Assembly: GCA_944322975.1 (NCBI GenBank)
Contig: CALUQS010000017.1
Coordinates: 1-43,603 of the forward strand
Source of the DNA: Candidatus Gastranaerophilales bacterium
Lineage (GTDB): Bacteria; Cyanobacteriota; Vampirovibrionia; Gastranaerophilales; Gastranaerophilaceae
Direction of reading: 5' to 3'
Length of the DNA: 43,603 nt
The notes under the pieces are model-generated. The model ran no database searches. It had not been told where the DNA came from and worked only from the letters and a program-made list of their open reading frames with translations. Below, piece by piece: positions 25,191 to 33,460 of this stretch (positions within the stretch are counted from its first letter, which is position 1; every line of letters starts with the position of its first letter). The position numbers and the translations under genes were made by a program.

Positions 25191-26175
25191 TCGGAATTTT
25201 CAATTAAAAATAGGCAATGTTGTCTTAAAAAGCCCCGTAATGCTTGCACCTATGGCCGGTATTACAGATTTGCCATACAGGCAGCTGATACGCAAATATT
25301 CTAAAAACAGCCTTTTAACTACCGAGATGATAAGTTCTGAGATGCTTATGCAAAACAGAAAAGACGGCGGCAAGATACTGGAAAATAAAGAAAATGATTT
25401 CCCGCTTTCTTATCAGCTTTCAGGACACAAACCCAAAATGATGGCTGATGCAGCAAAAAAGCTTATGCAGATGGAAAGAAAGCCGTCGATAATAGATATA
25501 AATATGGGCTGTCCCGTACGCAAAGTTGTGTGCGGAGGAGACGGCTCTGCGCTTATGCGGACACCTGATATTGCCGCTGACATTGTTAAAGCAATAAAAG
25601 ATACGGTTGATATACCGGTCAGTGTTAAATTCCGTCTTGGCTACACTTCCGGAGAGATGAATTTTATGGAATTTGCAAAGCTTATGGAACAATCAGGGGC
25701 AGATTCAATAACAATCCATTGCCGCACACGCTCGCAGATGTACTCGGGAAGTGCTGACTGGCAGGCTATCTCAGGCATAAAAAAAGAGATTAATATACCG
25801 CTGTTTGCTAACGGGGATATAACAACTCCGCAAAAAGCAAAAGAGTGTCTGGAAATAACAGGTGCTGACGCAATAGCGGTCGGACGTGCTACCTTAGGCG
25901 CGCCTGATTTAATTCACCGCATTGAGCAGTATCTTTTAACCGGCGAAGATATTGAACAGGCTGATATAAAAACTAAAATAAATCTCGCAATCGAACATTT
26001 GAATGCGGAGGTTGATTTTAGAGGGGTAAAAAACGCAATTCCGTTTATGAGAAAATTTTATCCTTATTACATAAAAGGACTACCCAATGCCGCCGCCTTA
26101 AGAGGTAAACTGATGAGCAGTTCAGATTATGACGTTATTGTTGATGAACTGCATAAAATATCGCAAGATTTGTAG
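25162..26175 (+). CDS. dusB: tRNA-dihydrouridine synthase (DusB type)
   Basis: This flavin enzyme reduces uridines in the tRNA D-loop. It has 337 residues from the ATG at 25162, which has AGGA 11 bases upstream and makes a natural N-terminus; longer frames run into the TPR gene. It is a TIM barrel with APMAGITDLPYR (29-40), NMGCP (114-118, catalytic Cys117), SVKFRLGY, HCRTRSQMY, and the FMN-binding NGD and VGRA segments (LFANGDI, AVGRATLG). The DusB subtype is inferred from the NMGCP/K-V pattern. It is followed after 2 bases by the GIY-YIG gene. Confidence 0.93.
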   Translation: MTNLPLQKNNRNFQLKIGNVVLKSPVMLAPMAGITDLPYRQLIRKYSKNSLLTTEMISSEMLMQNRKDGGKILENKENDFPLSYQLSGHKPKMMADAAKKLMQMERKPSIIDINMGCPVRKVVCGGDGSALMRTPDIAADIVKAIKDTVDIPVSVKFRLGYTSGEMNFMEFAKLMEQSGADSITIHCRTRSQMYSGSADWQAISGIKKEINIPLFANGDITTPQKAKECLEITGADAIAVGRATLGAPDLIHRIEQYLLTGEDIEQADIKTKINLAIEHLNAEVDFRGVKNAIPFMRKFYPYYIKGLPNAAALRGKLMSSSDYDVIVDELHKISQDL

Positions 26176-26177
26176 AT

Positions 26178-26468
26178 ATGGATAAAAAATATTATACATA
26201 CATAATTCTTACTGTTGATAACAAGCTTTATTGCGGCTATACCGATGACCCGCAAAAACGCTTTGAAAAACATAAAGCGGGAATAGCCGCAAAATATACC
26301 CGCGCCCATAAACCTTTAAAGATGGTTTATATAAAAGAATTTGAAACAAAATCAGAGGCAATGAAAGAAGAATGCCGTATTAAAAAACTCGGACGAGTGC
26401 AAAAAGAAGAATTGATTTCAGCCAATATGACAGGTCAGAGCTTTTCTCCTTTTAGCGTCCGCAATTAA
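26178..26468 (+). CDS. GIY-YIG nuclease domain protein (YhbQ/UPF0213 type)
   Basis: This 96-residue protein is a single GIY-YIG domain. YTYIILTVDNKLYCGYTDD is the signature strand pair (YTYI standing for GIY, YCGY for YIG). Arg28 (QKRF) and Glu65/66 (MKEECRIKKL) match the catalytic Arg and Glu positions. Family members are small DNA-repair or DNA-processing nucleases of uncertain role. The gene begins 2 bases after dus and is probably co-transcribed with it. Confidence 0.88.
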   Translation: MDKKYYTYIILTVDNKLYCGYTDDPQKRFEKHKAGIAAKYTRAHKPLKMVYIKEFETKSEAMKEECRIKKLGRVQKEELISANMTGQSFSPFSVRN

Positions 26469-26480
26469 TAATTTCATATA

Positions 26481-26510
26481 TTCAACTGCATCGAATAAAA
26501 TAACTATAAT
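26481..26510 (+). promoter_or_regulatory. Probable promoter ahead of pgk
   Basis: TTCAAC (26481-26486) and TATAAT (26505-26510) are 18 bases apart. A start near 26517 would give a leader of about 135 bases that includes a terminator-like hairpin at 26555-26576. Confidence 0.45.
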
Positions 26511-26554
26511 ACAAACCTCTCATATCAGTAGCCGCATAGGACAAGCGAGATTCC

Positions 26555-26576
26555 ACTAAGACATCCTTAGTTTTTG
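26555..26576 (+). terminator. Small hairpin with T-run in the pgk leader
   Basis: ACTAAG and CTTAGT enclose a 5-base loop, and five T residues follow. The stem is short, so it could be a weak terminator of the dus/GIY-YIG transcript, the end of a ~60-base RNA, or an attenuator for pgk. Confidence 0.45.
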
Positions 26577-26651
26577 TAAATATCGTCTTTACTATTTATC
26601 ATGTTTTTAAGAAAATATGTTTGTACGGATGATATAAAAAAGAGGTGCACT

Positions 26652-27857
26652 ATGAAAAAATCAATTCATGATTTAGCCGACATTAAAGGCAAAAGAGCTC
26701 TCGTTCGTGTTGATGTTAACGTACCTATGGACGAGAATAAACACATCACTGATGACACAAGAATCAGAGCCATCTTGCCTACATTACAATTTTTAAAAGA
26801 TAAAGGTGCCAAAATTATTCTTATGGCTCACCTTGGCAGACCTAAAGGAGAATGGAAACCTGAAGAATTTTCTTTGGAACCGGTTGCAAAATATATGTCT
26901 AAACTCCTGGGAGAAGATGTATTATTTGTAAAATCACCGGTTGGTCAGGGCGCTGACAAAGAATTGGAAGCACTTAAGGACGGACAGGTTGCGCTGTTAG
27001 AAAATATCCGTTTCTACAAAGCAGAAGAAGCTAAAGATGACGATATGACTTTTGCTAACGAACTTGCTAAACTCGGTGACTTTTATGTTAACGATGCTTT
27101 TGGCGCTGCTCACAGAAACCACACATCAACAGCTAAACTTGCTAAAGTATTGAAACCTGCTGTTTCCGGTCTTTTAATGGAAAAAGAAATCAGATGCTTA
27201 TCACAGGCATTGGATAATCCTGTAAGACCGTTCACTGCTGTAGTTGGCGGTGCAAAAGTTTCTTCTAAAATCGGTGTTTTAGAAAACTTAATTGATAAAG
27301 TGGACAATCTTATCATAGGCGGCGGTATGGCTTATACATTTGTAAAAGCTAACGGCGGCAAAATAGGTAACTCTATTTGTGAAGATGACCAGATGGATGT
27401 TGCCAAAGCTATTGAAAATAAAGCAGCTGACAAAGTCGTAATAATTTTTATGTCTACTGACTTCCTTTCTACTGACGATTTTTCAGGCAAAGGAACTAAC
27501 AAAATTACTTCTATCAACGAAATCCCTGACGGATTTGAAGGTGTTGATGCAGGTCCTGAATCAGTTAAAAAATTCTCAGAAGTTATTGAAAATTCAAAAA
27601 CTATTCTTATGAACGGCCCTGTCGGAGCTTTTGAAAATCCGGCTTTTGCTAACGGAACAAAAGCTGTGTTAGAAGCTATTGTGGCCGCAACCAAAAACGG
27701 CGCTGTTTCTGTAATCGGCGGCGGCGACTCGGTTTCTGCTGCAAAACAGTTCTGCAAAGCTGAAGATTTCACACACGTATCAACCGGCGGCGGTGCCTCT
27801 CTTGAATTTATCGAAGGGAAAGTACTTCCAGGCGTTGATGCATTAGATAATAAATAA
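26652..27857 (+). CDS. pgk: Phosphoglycerate kinase
   Basis: This glycolytic enzyme forms ATP from 1,3-bisphosphoglycerate. At 401 residues it has bacterial length. RVDVNVPMD is the signature near the N-terminus. HLGRPKG binds substrate, KVSSKIGVLENL and GGGMAYTF belong to the nucleotide half, NGPVGAFE and GGGDSVSA are the ADP/phosphate loops, and STGGGASLEF is near the C-terminus. The ATG at 26652 has AGAGGTG upstream; the open frame continues further 5' but without a ribosome site. The gene is followed by a strong terminator. The codons are richer in preferred forms than in the neighbouring unknowns, as expected for a highly expressed gene. Confidence 0.98.
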   Translation: MKKSIHDLADIKGKRALVRVDVNVPMDENKHITDDTRIRAILPTLQFLKDKGAKIILMAHLGRPKGEWKPEEFSLEPVAKYMSKLLGEDVLFVKSPVGQGADKELEALKDGQVALLENIRFYKAEEAKDDDMTFANELAKLGDFYVNDAFGAAHRNHTSTAKLAKVLKPAVSGLLMEKEIRCLSQALDNPVRPFTAVVGGAKVSSKIGVLENLIDKVDNLIIGGGMAYTFVKANGGKIGNSICEDDQMDVAKAIENKAADKVVIIFMSTDFLSTDDFSGKGTNKITSINEIPDGFEGVDAGPESVKKFSEVIENSKTILMNGPVGAFENPAFANGTKAVLEAIVAATKNGAVSVIGGGDSVSAAKQFCKAEDFTHVSTGGGASLEFIEGKVLPGVDALDNK

Positions 27858-27876
27858 CAAATTAAAATATAAGAAA

Positions 27877-27908
27877 TCCCCCCGTTAACATTAAAGTTAA
27901 CGGGGGAT
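27877..27908. terminator. GC-rich terminator after pgk
   Basis: CCCCCGTTAAC pairs with GTTAACGGGGG across a 6-base loop, flanked by A/T-rich tails. It sits between the convergent pgk and the gene at 27935 and can act on both. Confidence 0.8.
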
Positions 27909-27934
27909 TATTTGTCTGAGTAGTACAAAAACTA

Positions 27935-28210
27935 TTAACCCGCGTTTCTGTAAACATGAATTGCTCTATCAGCATTCAAATATTTTATTACAGCGTTATG
28001 AGAATTATCCTTTTGCCCTAATACATGGACTTTAAAATTCTCAGGATTATCATAAATTCCCGGAAAATTGTCAGCTGCACTTGCTGCTTTTTTAACCGGC
28101 GGCATTCTTTTTAGCTGTCTGTCAATATTTTCCAAAGCAGCTTTTGCTGCTCTTTCCAACTCTGCACCGGATGGAATGTAAAAAGACGACACTCTGTTTA
28201 AACTCGGCAT
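27935..28210 (-). CDS. Small unknown protein, 91 residues
   Basis: A well-placed AAAGGAG ribosome site and a natural start (MPSLNRVSSFYIPSGAELE) support this gene. The N-terminal half is a basic/alanine-rich amphipathic helix (ERAAKAALENIDRQLKRM). The C-terminal half looks like two strands (FKVHVLGQKD and RAIHVYRNAG). No membrane segment and no family recognised. It lies downstream of the unknown gene at 28332-29579 on the same strand. The 121 bases between them carry AT-rich inverted repeats (TTGTTTAT/ATAAACAA near 28258-28275). Confidence 0.75.
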   Translation of the reverse strand: MPSLNRVSSFYIPSGAELERAAKAALENIDRQLKRMPPVKKAASAADNFPGIYDNPENFKVHVLGQKDNSHNAVIKYLNADRAIHVYRNAG

Positions 28211-28331
28211 AGTAAACTCCTTTAGAAACTTTAAATTATTTGTAACCCTTCACACTTTGTTTATAAATAAACAATTTTTTTAATCAAAAATTTACTATTT
28301 TTGTAATAATTGTTACAAATATTTAATTATT

Positions 28332-29579
28332 CTAAAAAGCTGTTTGCATTCCGTTTGGCAGAGTTGCGTTGTATTCCGGTACCATAATCATAAACGGAGA
28401 GGCGAATGTAACGTGGTCATTGTCTATACAGATTAGTTCTTTTGTCGGTTTGTCGTATCCTGATGCATTTTTACAATCAATATCAGAAAGAAAGTAATTG
28501 TCGTTACCAAGGGTGTCGATATAATACATTCCGAGTGCTTTAAAATCCGGCATGTAATTATTTACCTCCGAGGCAGAATCAAATCTGTGATTTACGCATT
28601 TATGCTCCTGATATTTGTAGATACAAACGTTTTTATCGTGGTCATAATAATATAACGGGGCGATATTACGGCATTTATTAAGAGTTAAATAACCGTCTAT
28701 TAATGCCAATGCGCCTAATGAAAACGGTTCATTAAGACTTTTTTTAGCAGGGTCTGCCATTTTAAAAACATATTTTGCGTCCGGAGTGTAAACCCCAAAA
28801 ACGTTTTTATCTGTTTTACCCTGCGTAAAATACTCAAAATTATATGTTTTCCCCTTTATAGTTAAAGGCGGAATATTTGTATTTGTTTTAAATCCCTGAT
28901 ACTGATAAAAAGATTTCAAATAATCGTATATGCGTTCAAAGGTTTCCTCATCAATATCAGATGGCAGTTTGCCTATTTTTAGCGCTCTGTTGCCGTGGAT
29001 TTTTTCATACTTATTTATAAGTGCGCTTTCTCGCCAGTCTGGGCGTAATTTTAGCAGCGGTTCAACAGAATTTTCGTTTTCATAACGCTGTCTTAAATAG
29101 TTTTCAAACGCTTCTCTGTAAGGATTGTTATATATAAAAAATCTTAAATATTCTGAATTATCACCCAGAAGAGTTCTTAAAGTTTGATAATTTTTCATAG
29201 CATCACGCGGTCTGCCGGCTATAGAATGAATCAGATCATAGCTTAAATCTTTATCGTTTAATATATCAGCGAACAACTCATTCATGGCTTTTTCATTGGT
29301 TTTTATTTTTAAAAAAGCTTCGAGCGGGTCTGTTTTATCGTGATTTACGTACCAGGTATATTCGTTTCTTAACTGTTCAAGTGTTTTTTCGTCATCTGCT
29401 GCTTTGCCTTTAAAATTAACCCCTAAAGCTGATAAGTTAGAGGCAAAAACTTTTTGCGGCTCATTTTGTTGAGAAACTTGAGTTTTTTCACCAATATTGC
29501 TAAAACTTTTTTGTGTTACATTTTTTTCTTTTGATTCGACAGCTTTATTGCCGGAAATATTGTTATAAAAAATTTGCAT
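28332..29579 (-). CDS. Unknown protein with N-terminal FKG motif and possible kinase-like C-terminal fold
   Basis: The protein has 415 residues. Residues 1-50 are polar and disordered-looking, then LGVNFKGK (FKG at 56-58). A helical region (~65-225) follows. From ~245 the order recalls small-molecule or protein kinases: a strand with an invariant-like lysine (YVFKMADP, Lys273), a long helix (EPFSLGALALIDGYLTL), a strand-hinge (NVCIYKYQEH), then YIDTLGNDNYF (Asp355, Asn359/361) and ICIDNDHVTF (Asp386, Asp388), which could be catalytic-loop and metal sites. The spacing differs from canonical kinases, so this is inference. No signal peptide is evident. Monocistronic or paired with 27935. Confidence 0.78.
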   Translation of the reverse strand: MQIFYNNISGNKAVESKEKNVTQKSFSNIGEKTQVSQQNEPQKVFASNLSALGVNFKGKAADDEKTLEQLRNEYTWYVNHDKTDPLEAFLKIKTNEKAMNELFADILNDKDLSYDLIHSIAGRPRDAMKNYQTLRTLLGDNSEYLRFFIYNNPYREAFENYLRQRYENENSVEPLLKLRPDWRESALINKYEKIHGNRALKIGKLPSDIDEETFERIYDYLKSFYQYQGFKTNTNIPPLTIKGKTYNFEYFTQGKTDKNVFGVYTPDAKYVFKMADPAKKSLNEPFSLGALALIDGYLTLNKCRNIAPLYYYDHDKNVCIYKYQEHKCVNHRFDSASEVNNYMPDFKALGMYYIDTLGNDNYFLSDIDCKNASGYDKPTKELICIDNDHVTFASPFMIMVPEYNATLPNGMQTAF

Positions 29580-29667
29580 TGCCTTTTGACCTTTTTTCTT
29601 TTATTCGATAAAAAAATCTTGAACAATGCAAATTGTTATTTTTTTTATAAAACTTAACAAAATTTAA

Positions 29668-31200
29668 TTATTTTATTAAGCTGTGCCCTGTCATTTCCTC
29701 CGGCTGTTTGATACCTAACAGTTGAAGCACCGTCGGAGCCACGTCACACAAAGCACCTGTATCTTTAAGCTGATATTTTCCGTTTCCGTTGATTAAGATA
29801 AACGGCACAGGGTTAGTAGTATGAGCAGTGAATGGTGCGTGTGTTTTTGCATCTTCCATGTATTCAGAGTTTCCGTGGTCTGCTGTTAATAGCATAATAA
29901 CGTTGTTTTCTTTTGCTTTTTGAGCAATTTTACCAACACAGGCATCAACTGTTTCACAGGCTTTAACGGCAGCCTCAAACACCCCTGTATGACCTACCAT
30001 ATCAGGGTTTGCAAAATTTACAAGAATAAATCCATACTGCGGGTCATCTAAAGCTTTTAAAACATTTTCACAAACCTCAGGTGCACTCATTTCCGGCTGA
30101 AGGTCATAGGTCGCAACCTTTGGAGACGCAACAAGTGCTCTTGTTTCAAGCTTGCCTGATTTTTCTTCTCCGCCGTTAAAGAAGAATGTGATATGAGCGT
30201 ATTTTTCAGTTTCTGCTGTTCTAAACTGTTTAATTCCGTTGGCGTCAAGCACATCACCTAAAATATTGGTCAATTTTTCAGGCGGATATGCTATAGGAAG
30301 CGGGAAAGTTTCGTCATACTGCGCCATGCAGACATAGTACAGATTTTTTCTGACAGCTTTTCTTTCAAAGCCGGAAAATTCTTTAAAAGTCATAGCGCGT
30401 GTTATCTCGCGTGCTCTGTCAGGTCTGTAGTTAAAGAAAATTATTGCATCATTGTCTTTTATGCGAGAATCCGGGTCTGCATTTGTGATTGTCGGCTCTA
30501 CAAACTCATCTGTAACATCTTTTGCATAAGACGCTTTGATTGCTTGGTCGGAATTTGCTGCTTTTTCTCCTTCTCCAAGTAACAGTGCGTTGTAAGCTTT
30601 TTCTACTCTTTCCCATCTGTTGTCTCTGTCCATTGCCCAGTATCTTCCTGAAATTGTAGCAATTTGAGGAAGGTTGTATTTTTTTAGTTCAGCCTCAAGC
30701 TCTGCCAAAAATTCTACTGCGCTTTTCGGCGGAGTGTCTCTGCCGTCTAAAAAGGCGTGGACATATACACGTTTTAGCCCGTTATCTGCTGCCATTTTTA
30801 TCAGGGCTTTTAAATGGTCAAAAGAGCTGTGAACACCGCCTGTAGAAACAAGCCCGTAAAGATGAAGAGACGAGTTGTTCTTTTTTACGTGTTCTATAGC
30901 AGCTTTAAACTCTTTGTTTTCAAAGAATTTTCCTTCTTTGATTTCTTTGTTGATTCTTGTCAAATCCTGATAAACAATTCTGCCTGCGCCGAGGTTAAGG
31001 TGACCGACCTCAGAGTTGCCCATTTGTCCGTCAGGCAAGCCGACGTATTCGCCTGAGGCATTAATTTGGGTATAGACTTCTTCATTTTTTAACCTGTCAA
31101 AATTAGGGGTATTTGCTGTTTTAATAGCATTTTTCGGAGAATCTTTACTTATCCCCCATCCGTCCATAATGCATAACAGCACTCTTTTATTGTCTGTCAT
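29668..31200 (-). CDS. gpmI: 2,3-bisphosphoglycerate-independent phosphoglycerate mutase
   Basis: This enzyme interconverts 3- and 2-phosphoglycerate using two Mn2+ ions and a phosphoserine intermediate. It has 510 residues. Asp13 and Ser63 (GQMGNSEVGHLN) form the metal/phosphoserine site. HAFLDGRDTPP and YRPDRARE belong to the inserted phosphotransferase domain, and NFANPDMVGHTG and LTADHGNSE carry the remaining metal ligands. The ribosome site GGGAG precedes the ATG. Together with pgk it gives consecutive glycolytic steps within 5 kb on opposite strands. Confidence 0.97.
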   Translation of the reverse strand: MTDNKRVLLCIMDGWGISKDSPKNAIKTANTPNFDRLKNEEVYTQINASGEYVGLPDGQMGNSEVGHLNLGAGRIVYQDLTRINKEIKEGKFFENKEFKAAIEHVKKNNSSLHLYGLVSTGGVHSSFDHLKALIKMAADNGLKRVYVHAFLDGRDTPPKSAVEFLAELEAELKKYNLPQIATISGRYWAMDRDNRWERVEKAYNALLLGEGEKAANSDQAIKASYAKDVTDEFVEPTITNADPDSRIKDNDAIIFFNYRPDRAREITRAMTFKEFSGFERKAVRKNLYYVCMAQYDETFPLPIAYPPEKLTNILGDVLDANGIKQFRTAETEKYAHITFFFNGGEEKSGKLETRALVASPKVATYDLQPEMSAPEVCENVLKALDDPQYGFILVNFANPDMVGHTGVFEAAVKACETVDACVGKIAQKAKENNVIMLLTADHGNSEYMEDAKTHAPFTAHTTNPVPFILINGNGKYQLKDTGALCDVAPTVLQLLGIKQPEEMTGHSLIK

Positions 31201-31265
31201 AAGTTATCTCCCGTTATCTATATTCCTCTGTTTTTATTATCCACGCTAAAGAAATTTTATCCATA

Positions 31266-31380
31266 ACAGGAAATAATTTCCTGTAGTCAACTGACACCGC
31301 CAACAACTTCTAACCTGAGTTGTTGGCGAGTTTAAGGATGCCCCCGGGTACAAGCGAAGTCCCGCTCAGAAATTCCTTAA
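31266..31380 (-). other. Intergenic region with three stacked inverted repeats (hydG-gpmI)
   Basis: Within 115 bases there are three inverted repeats. The first is ACAGGAAAT/ATTTCCTGT (31266-31284, 9 bp around one base). The second is CGCCAACAACT/AGTTGTTGGCG (31298-31328, 11 bp, 9-base loop). The third is TTAAGGA/TCCTTAA (31332-31380), enclosing a GC-rich core in which CGGG/CCCG and AGCG/CGCT can also pair. None has a T-run. It may be a structured RNA between hydG and gpmI, a leader element of gpmI, or a repeat element. Confidence 0.55.
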
Positions 31381-31383
31381 GTC

Positions 31384-32805
31384 TTAAAATCTAAAATCAC
31401 GTTCTCCGTGTTCAATTTTTACAAGATCCTCAGCAACGGCTGCTTTGATTTTTTCACCGCTTTCCAGAATTTCCATCTCGTGTTTAATAAACTTTTCACC
31501 GAGCGATTTTGTTTGCTCAGAGGCATAGTCCTCAAGATATTCTTTTAATGTGATTATTGCATTTGGATGACAAAAATTGTGTATCTGTTGTTGTTTACAA
31601 ACATCCATAAATCTTTCGCCTGTTCTGCCGGCTCTATAGCAGGCTGTGCAAAAACTCGGCAAATATCCAAGTTCCATAAGCCATTTTATAACCTCATCAA
31701 GAGGACGTCTGTCTGATATATCGAACTGAGCAGAATCTTCGCTATCGGGCATAGGGTTAAAATATCCGCCTACACTTGTTTTTGAGCCGCCTGACATTTG
31801 AGAAATACCCAATTTCAAAAGTCTTTCTCTGCAAGCTTCTGATTCTCTTGTTGATATAATCATGCCGGTATATGGAGTTGCAATACGTATGCAGGCTACG
31901 ATTTTGGCAAAAGTATCGTCATCAATACCGTTGTCAAAGGCGCTGGGGTCAATGTCGTCTGCTTTTTTAATACGAGGAACGCTGATTGCGTGAGGTCCAA
32001 CACCGAAAGCTGCTTCTAAGTGCTCTGCATGCATCATAAGAGCGGTAAATTCGTATCTGTATAATTCCAGACCGAACAAAACACCCAGGCTTACATCATC
32101 AATGCCAGCCTCCATTGCTCTGTCCATTGCCTCTGTGTGATAAGCATAATTGTGTTTAGGTCCTGTCGGATGCAGTCTTTCGTAGGTTTCTTTGTTGTAT
32201 GTTTCTTGAAAGAGTACATATGTCCCTATTCCCGCTTCATGCAGTTTTTTGTAATTTTCAACGCTTGTCGCAGCTATATTTACGTTTACACGGCGGATTG
32301 CCCCATTTTTATGTTTTACGGAATAAATTGTTTTTAAGGATTCCAGAATATACTCTATAGGATTATTTACAGGATCTTCTCCGGATTCTATTGCGAGTCT
32401 TTTATGCCCCATATCTTGCAGAGCTATAACTTCATTTTTGATTTCTTCCTGTGTGAGTTTTCTTCTTGGGATATGCTTATTTTGATGGTGATAAGGGCAA
32501 TAAACACAGCCATTTACACAATAGTTTGAAAGATACAAAGGAGCAAAAAGTACAATTCTGTTGCCGTAATAATCCTGTTTTATCTCCATTGCAAGCTCAT
32601 AGATTTCTTTGTTTTTTTCCTCTATTTCGCAATCAAGTAATACAGCGGCTTCTCTATGTGTAAGCCCTTTTTTTTGTTTTGCTTTTGACAAAATCTTATC
32701 TATTAATTCAACATTATTTTTATTTTTTTGCGCATATTCTAAAGTTTCTAAAATTTCTTCGTGGCTAATAAATTCTTCTGCCTTATGTGATTTTGGATTA
32801 TACAT
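31384..32805 (-). CDS. hydG: [FeFe] hydrogenase H-cluster radical SAM maturase HydG
   Basis: This enzyme splits tyrosine by radical SAM chemistry to supply CO and cyanide ligands for the [FeFe]-hydrogenase active site. It has 473 residues. The SAM cluster motif is CVNGCVYC (Cys96, 100, 103). The C-terminal second cluster motif C-X2-C-X22-C is exact (CTACYR to HNFC), which separates HydG from the related ThiH. The start at 32805 is preferred over an in-frame ATG at 32868, because the extra 21 codons cover a promoter and AGGGG precedes the chosen ATG. hydE, hydF and hydA are absent from the window. Confidence 0.95.
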   Translation of the reverse strand: MYNPKSHKAEEFISHEEILETLEYAQKNKNNVELIDKILSKAKQKKGLTHREAAVLLDCEIEEKNKEIYELAMEIKQDYYGNRIVLFAPLYLSNYCVNGCVYCPYHHQNKHIPRRKLTQEEIKNEVIALQDMGHKRLAIESGEDPVNNPIEYILESLKTIYSVKHKNGAIRRVNVNIAATSVENYKKLHEAGIGTYVLFQETYNKETYERLHPTGPKHNYAYHTEAMDRAMEAGIDDVSLGVLFGLELYRYEFTALMMHAEHLEAAFGVGPHAISVPRIKKADDIDPSAFDNGIDDDTFAKIVACIRIATPYTGMIISTRESEACRERLLKLGISQMSGGSKTSVGGYFNPMPDSEDSAQFDISDRRPLDEVIKWLMELGYLPSFCTACYRAGRTGERFMDVCKQQQIHNFCHPNAIITLKEYLEDYASEQTKSLGEKFIKHEMEILESGEKIKAAVAEDLVKIEHGERDFRF

Positions 32806-32842
32806 TAGACCGTTTCCCCTTTTTGTCCTTTTAGATAATTCA

Positions 32843-32869
32843 ATTATATCACGCGGATAAAATGTCAAA
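32843..32869 (-). promoter_or_regulatory. Extended -10 promoter of hydG
   Basis: The minus strand reads TTGACA (32864-32869), 14 bases, then TGATATAAT, i.e. an extended -10 box (TG-n-TATAAT, hexamer 32843-32848). The spacer is short, which an extended -10 can tolerate. It lies 38 bases before the chosen hydG start and rules out the longer reading frame. Confidence 0.6.
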
Positions 32870-32944
32870 CTCCAAATTTATATTAAAAATTTTATACTAT
32901 TGTTATTTCTGGACTATAAATGACTGTTTTGATAAAATTTTGCT

Positions 32945-33460
32945 ATGAATATAATAATAAGACGTATGCAAAAATCAGATGTTCAAGAAGTTGTCAGACT
33001 GGAGGCGCTTTCTTACGGAGAGCACCACTGGTCGAAAGAGTCATTTTATAACGAACTGGAAAACAGCCTTGCTCATTATTATTGCGCATTGAATGAAGAA
33101 AATACTTTGCTCGGATATGCCGGCTGCTGGCATATATTTGAAGAGGCACATATTACAACACTTTCTGTTAACCCTGATTTCAGAAGACAGGGTGTTGCAC
33201 AAAATTTGCTTTTTGCAATTATTGATGATTGTTACAAAAACAAAATAAAATACATAACACTTGAAGTAAGAGAATCTAATATAGCTGCAATATCTTTGTA
33301 TGAAAAAAACGGATTTAAGTCTATAGGCACACGCAAAGGTTATTATCAGGACAACAATGAAAACGCACTGATTATGTTTACAGAAAATATCTGGTACGAA
33401 AAGTTCAAAACATTGTATAATAATTTAAAAGCATCTAAGGAGCCTCTGAAACAAATATGA
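32945..33460 (+). CDS. rimI: Ribosomal protein S18-alanine N-acetyltransferase-like GNAT protein
   Basis: The protein has 171 residues with a GNAT fold. The acetyl-CoA pyrophosphate loop is RRQGVA (80-85), preceded by ITTLSVNPDF. LEVRESNIAAISLYEKNGF is the RimI-type motif B region, and YYQDNNENALIM is the closing strand. RimI acetylates the N-terminal alanine of S18; a different peptide substrate cannot be excluded. Its stop codon overlaps the next ATG (ATGA), so it is coupled to bioY. The start has no clear ribosome site. Confidence 0.85.
   Translation: MNIIIRRMQKSDVQEVVRLEALSYGEHHWSKESFYNELENSLAHYYCALNEENTLLGYAGCWHIFEEAHITTLSVNPDFRRQGVAQNLLFAIIDDCYKNKIKYITLEVRESNIAAISLYEKNGFKSIGTRKGYYQDNNENALIMFTENIWYEKFKTLYNNLKASKEPLKQI

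Noticed and set aside
27332-27772. 146-codon minus-strand open frame inside pgk
   Set aside because: It is a shadow of a highly conserved enzyme gene with biased codons.
31384-32805. ThiH (tyrosine lyase for thiamine)
   Set aside because: The C-terminal C-X2-C-X22-C second cluster motif is specific to HydG.
32806-32868. N-terminal extension of hydG to an upstream ATG
   Set aside because: It would translate the TTGACA/TGATATAAT promoter, has no ribosome site, and HydG proteins normally start at the shorter position.
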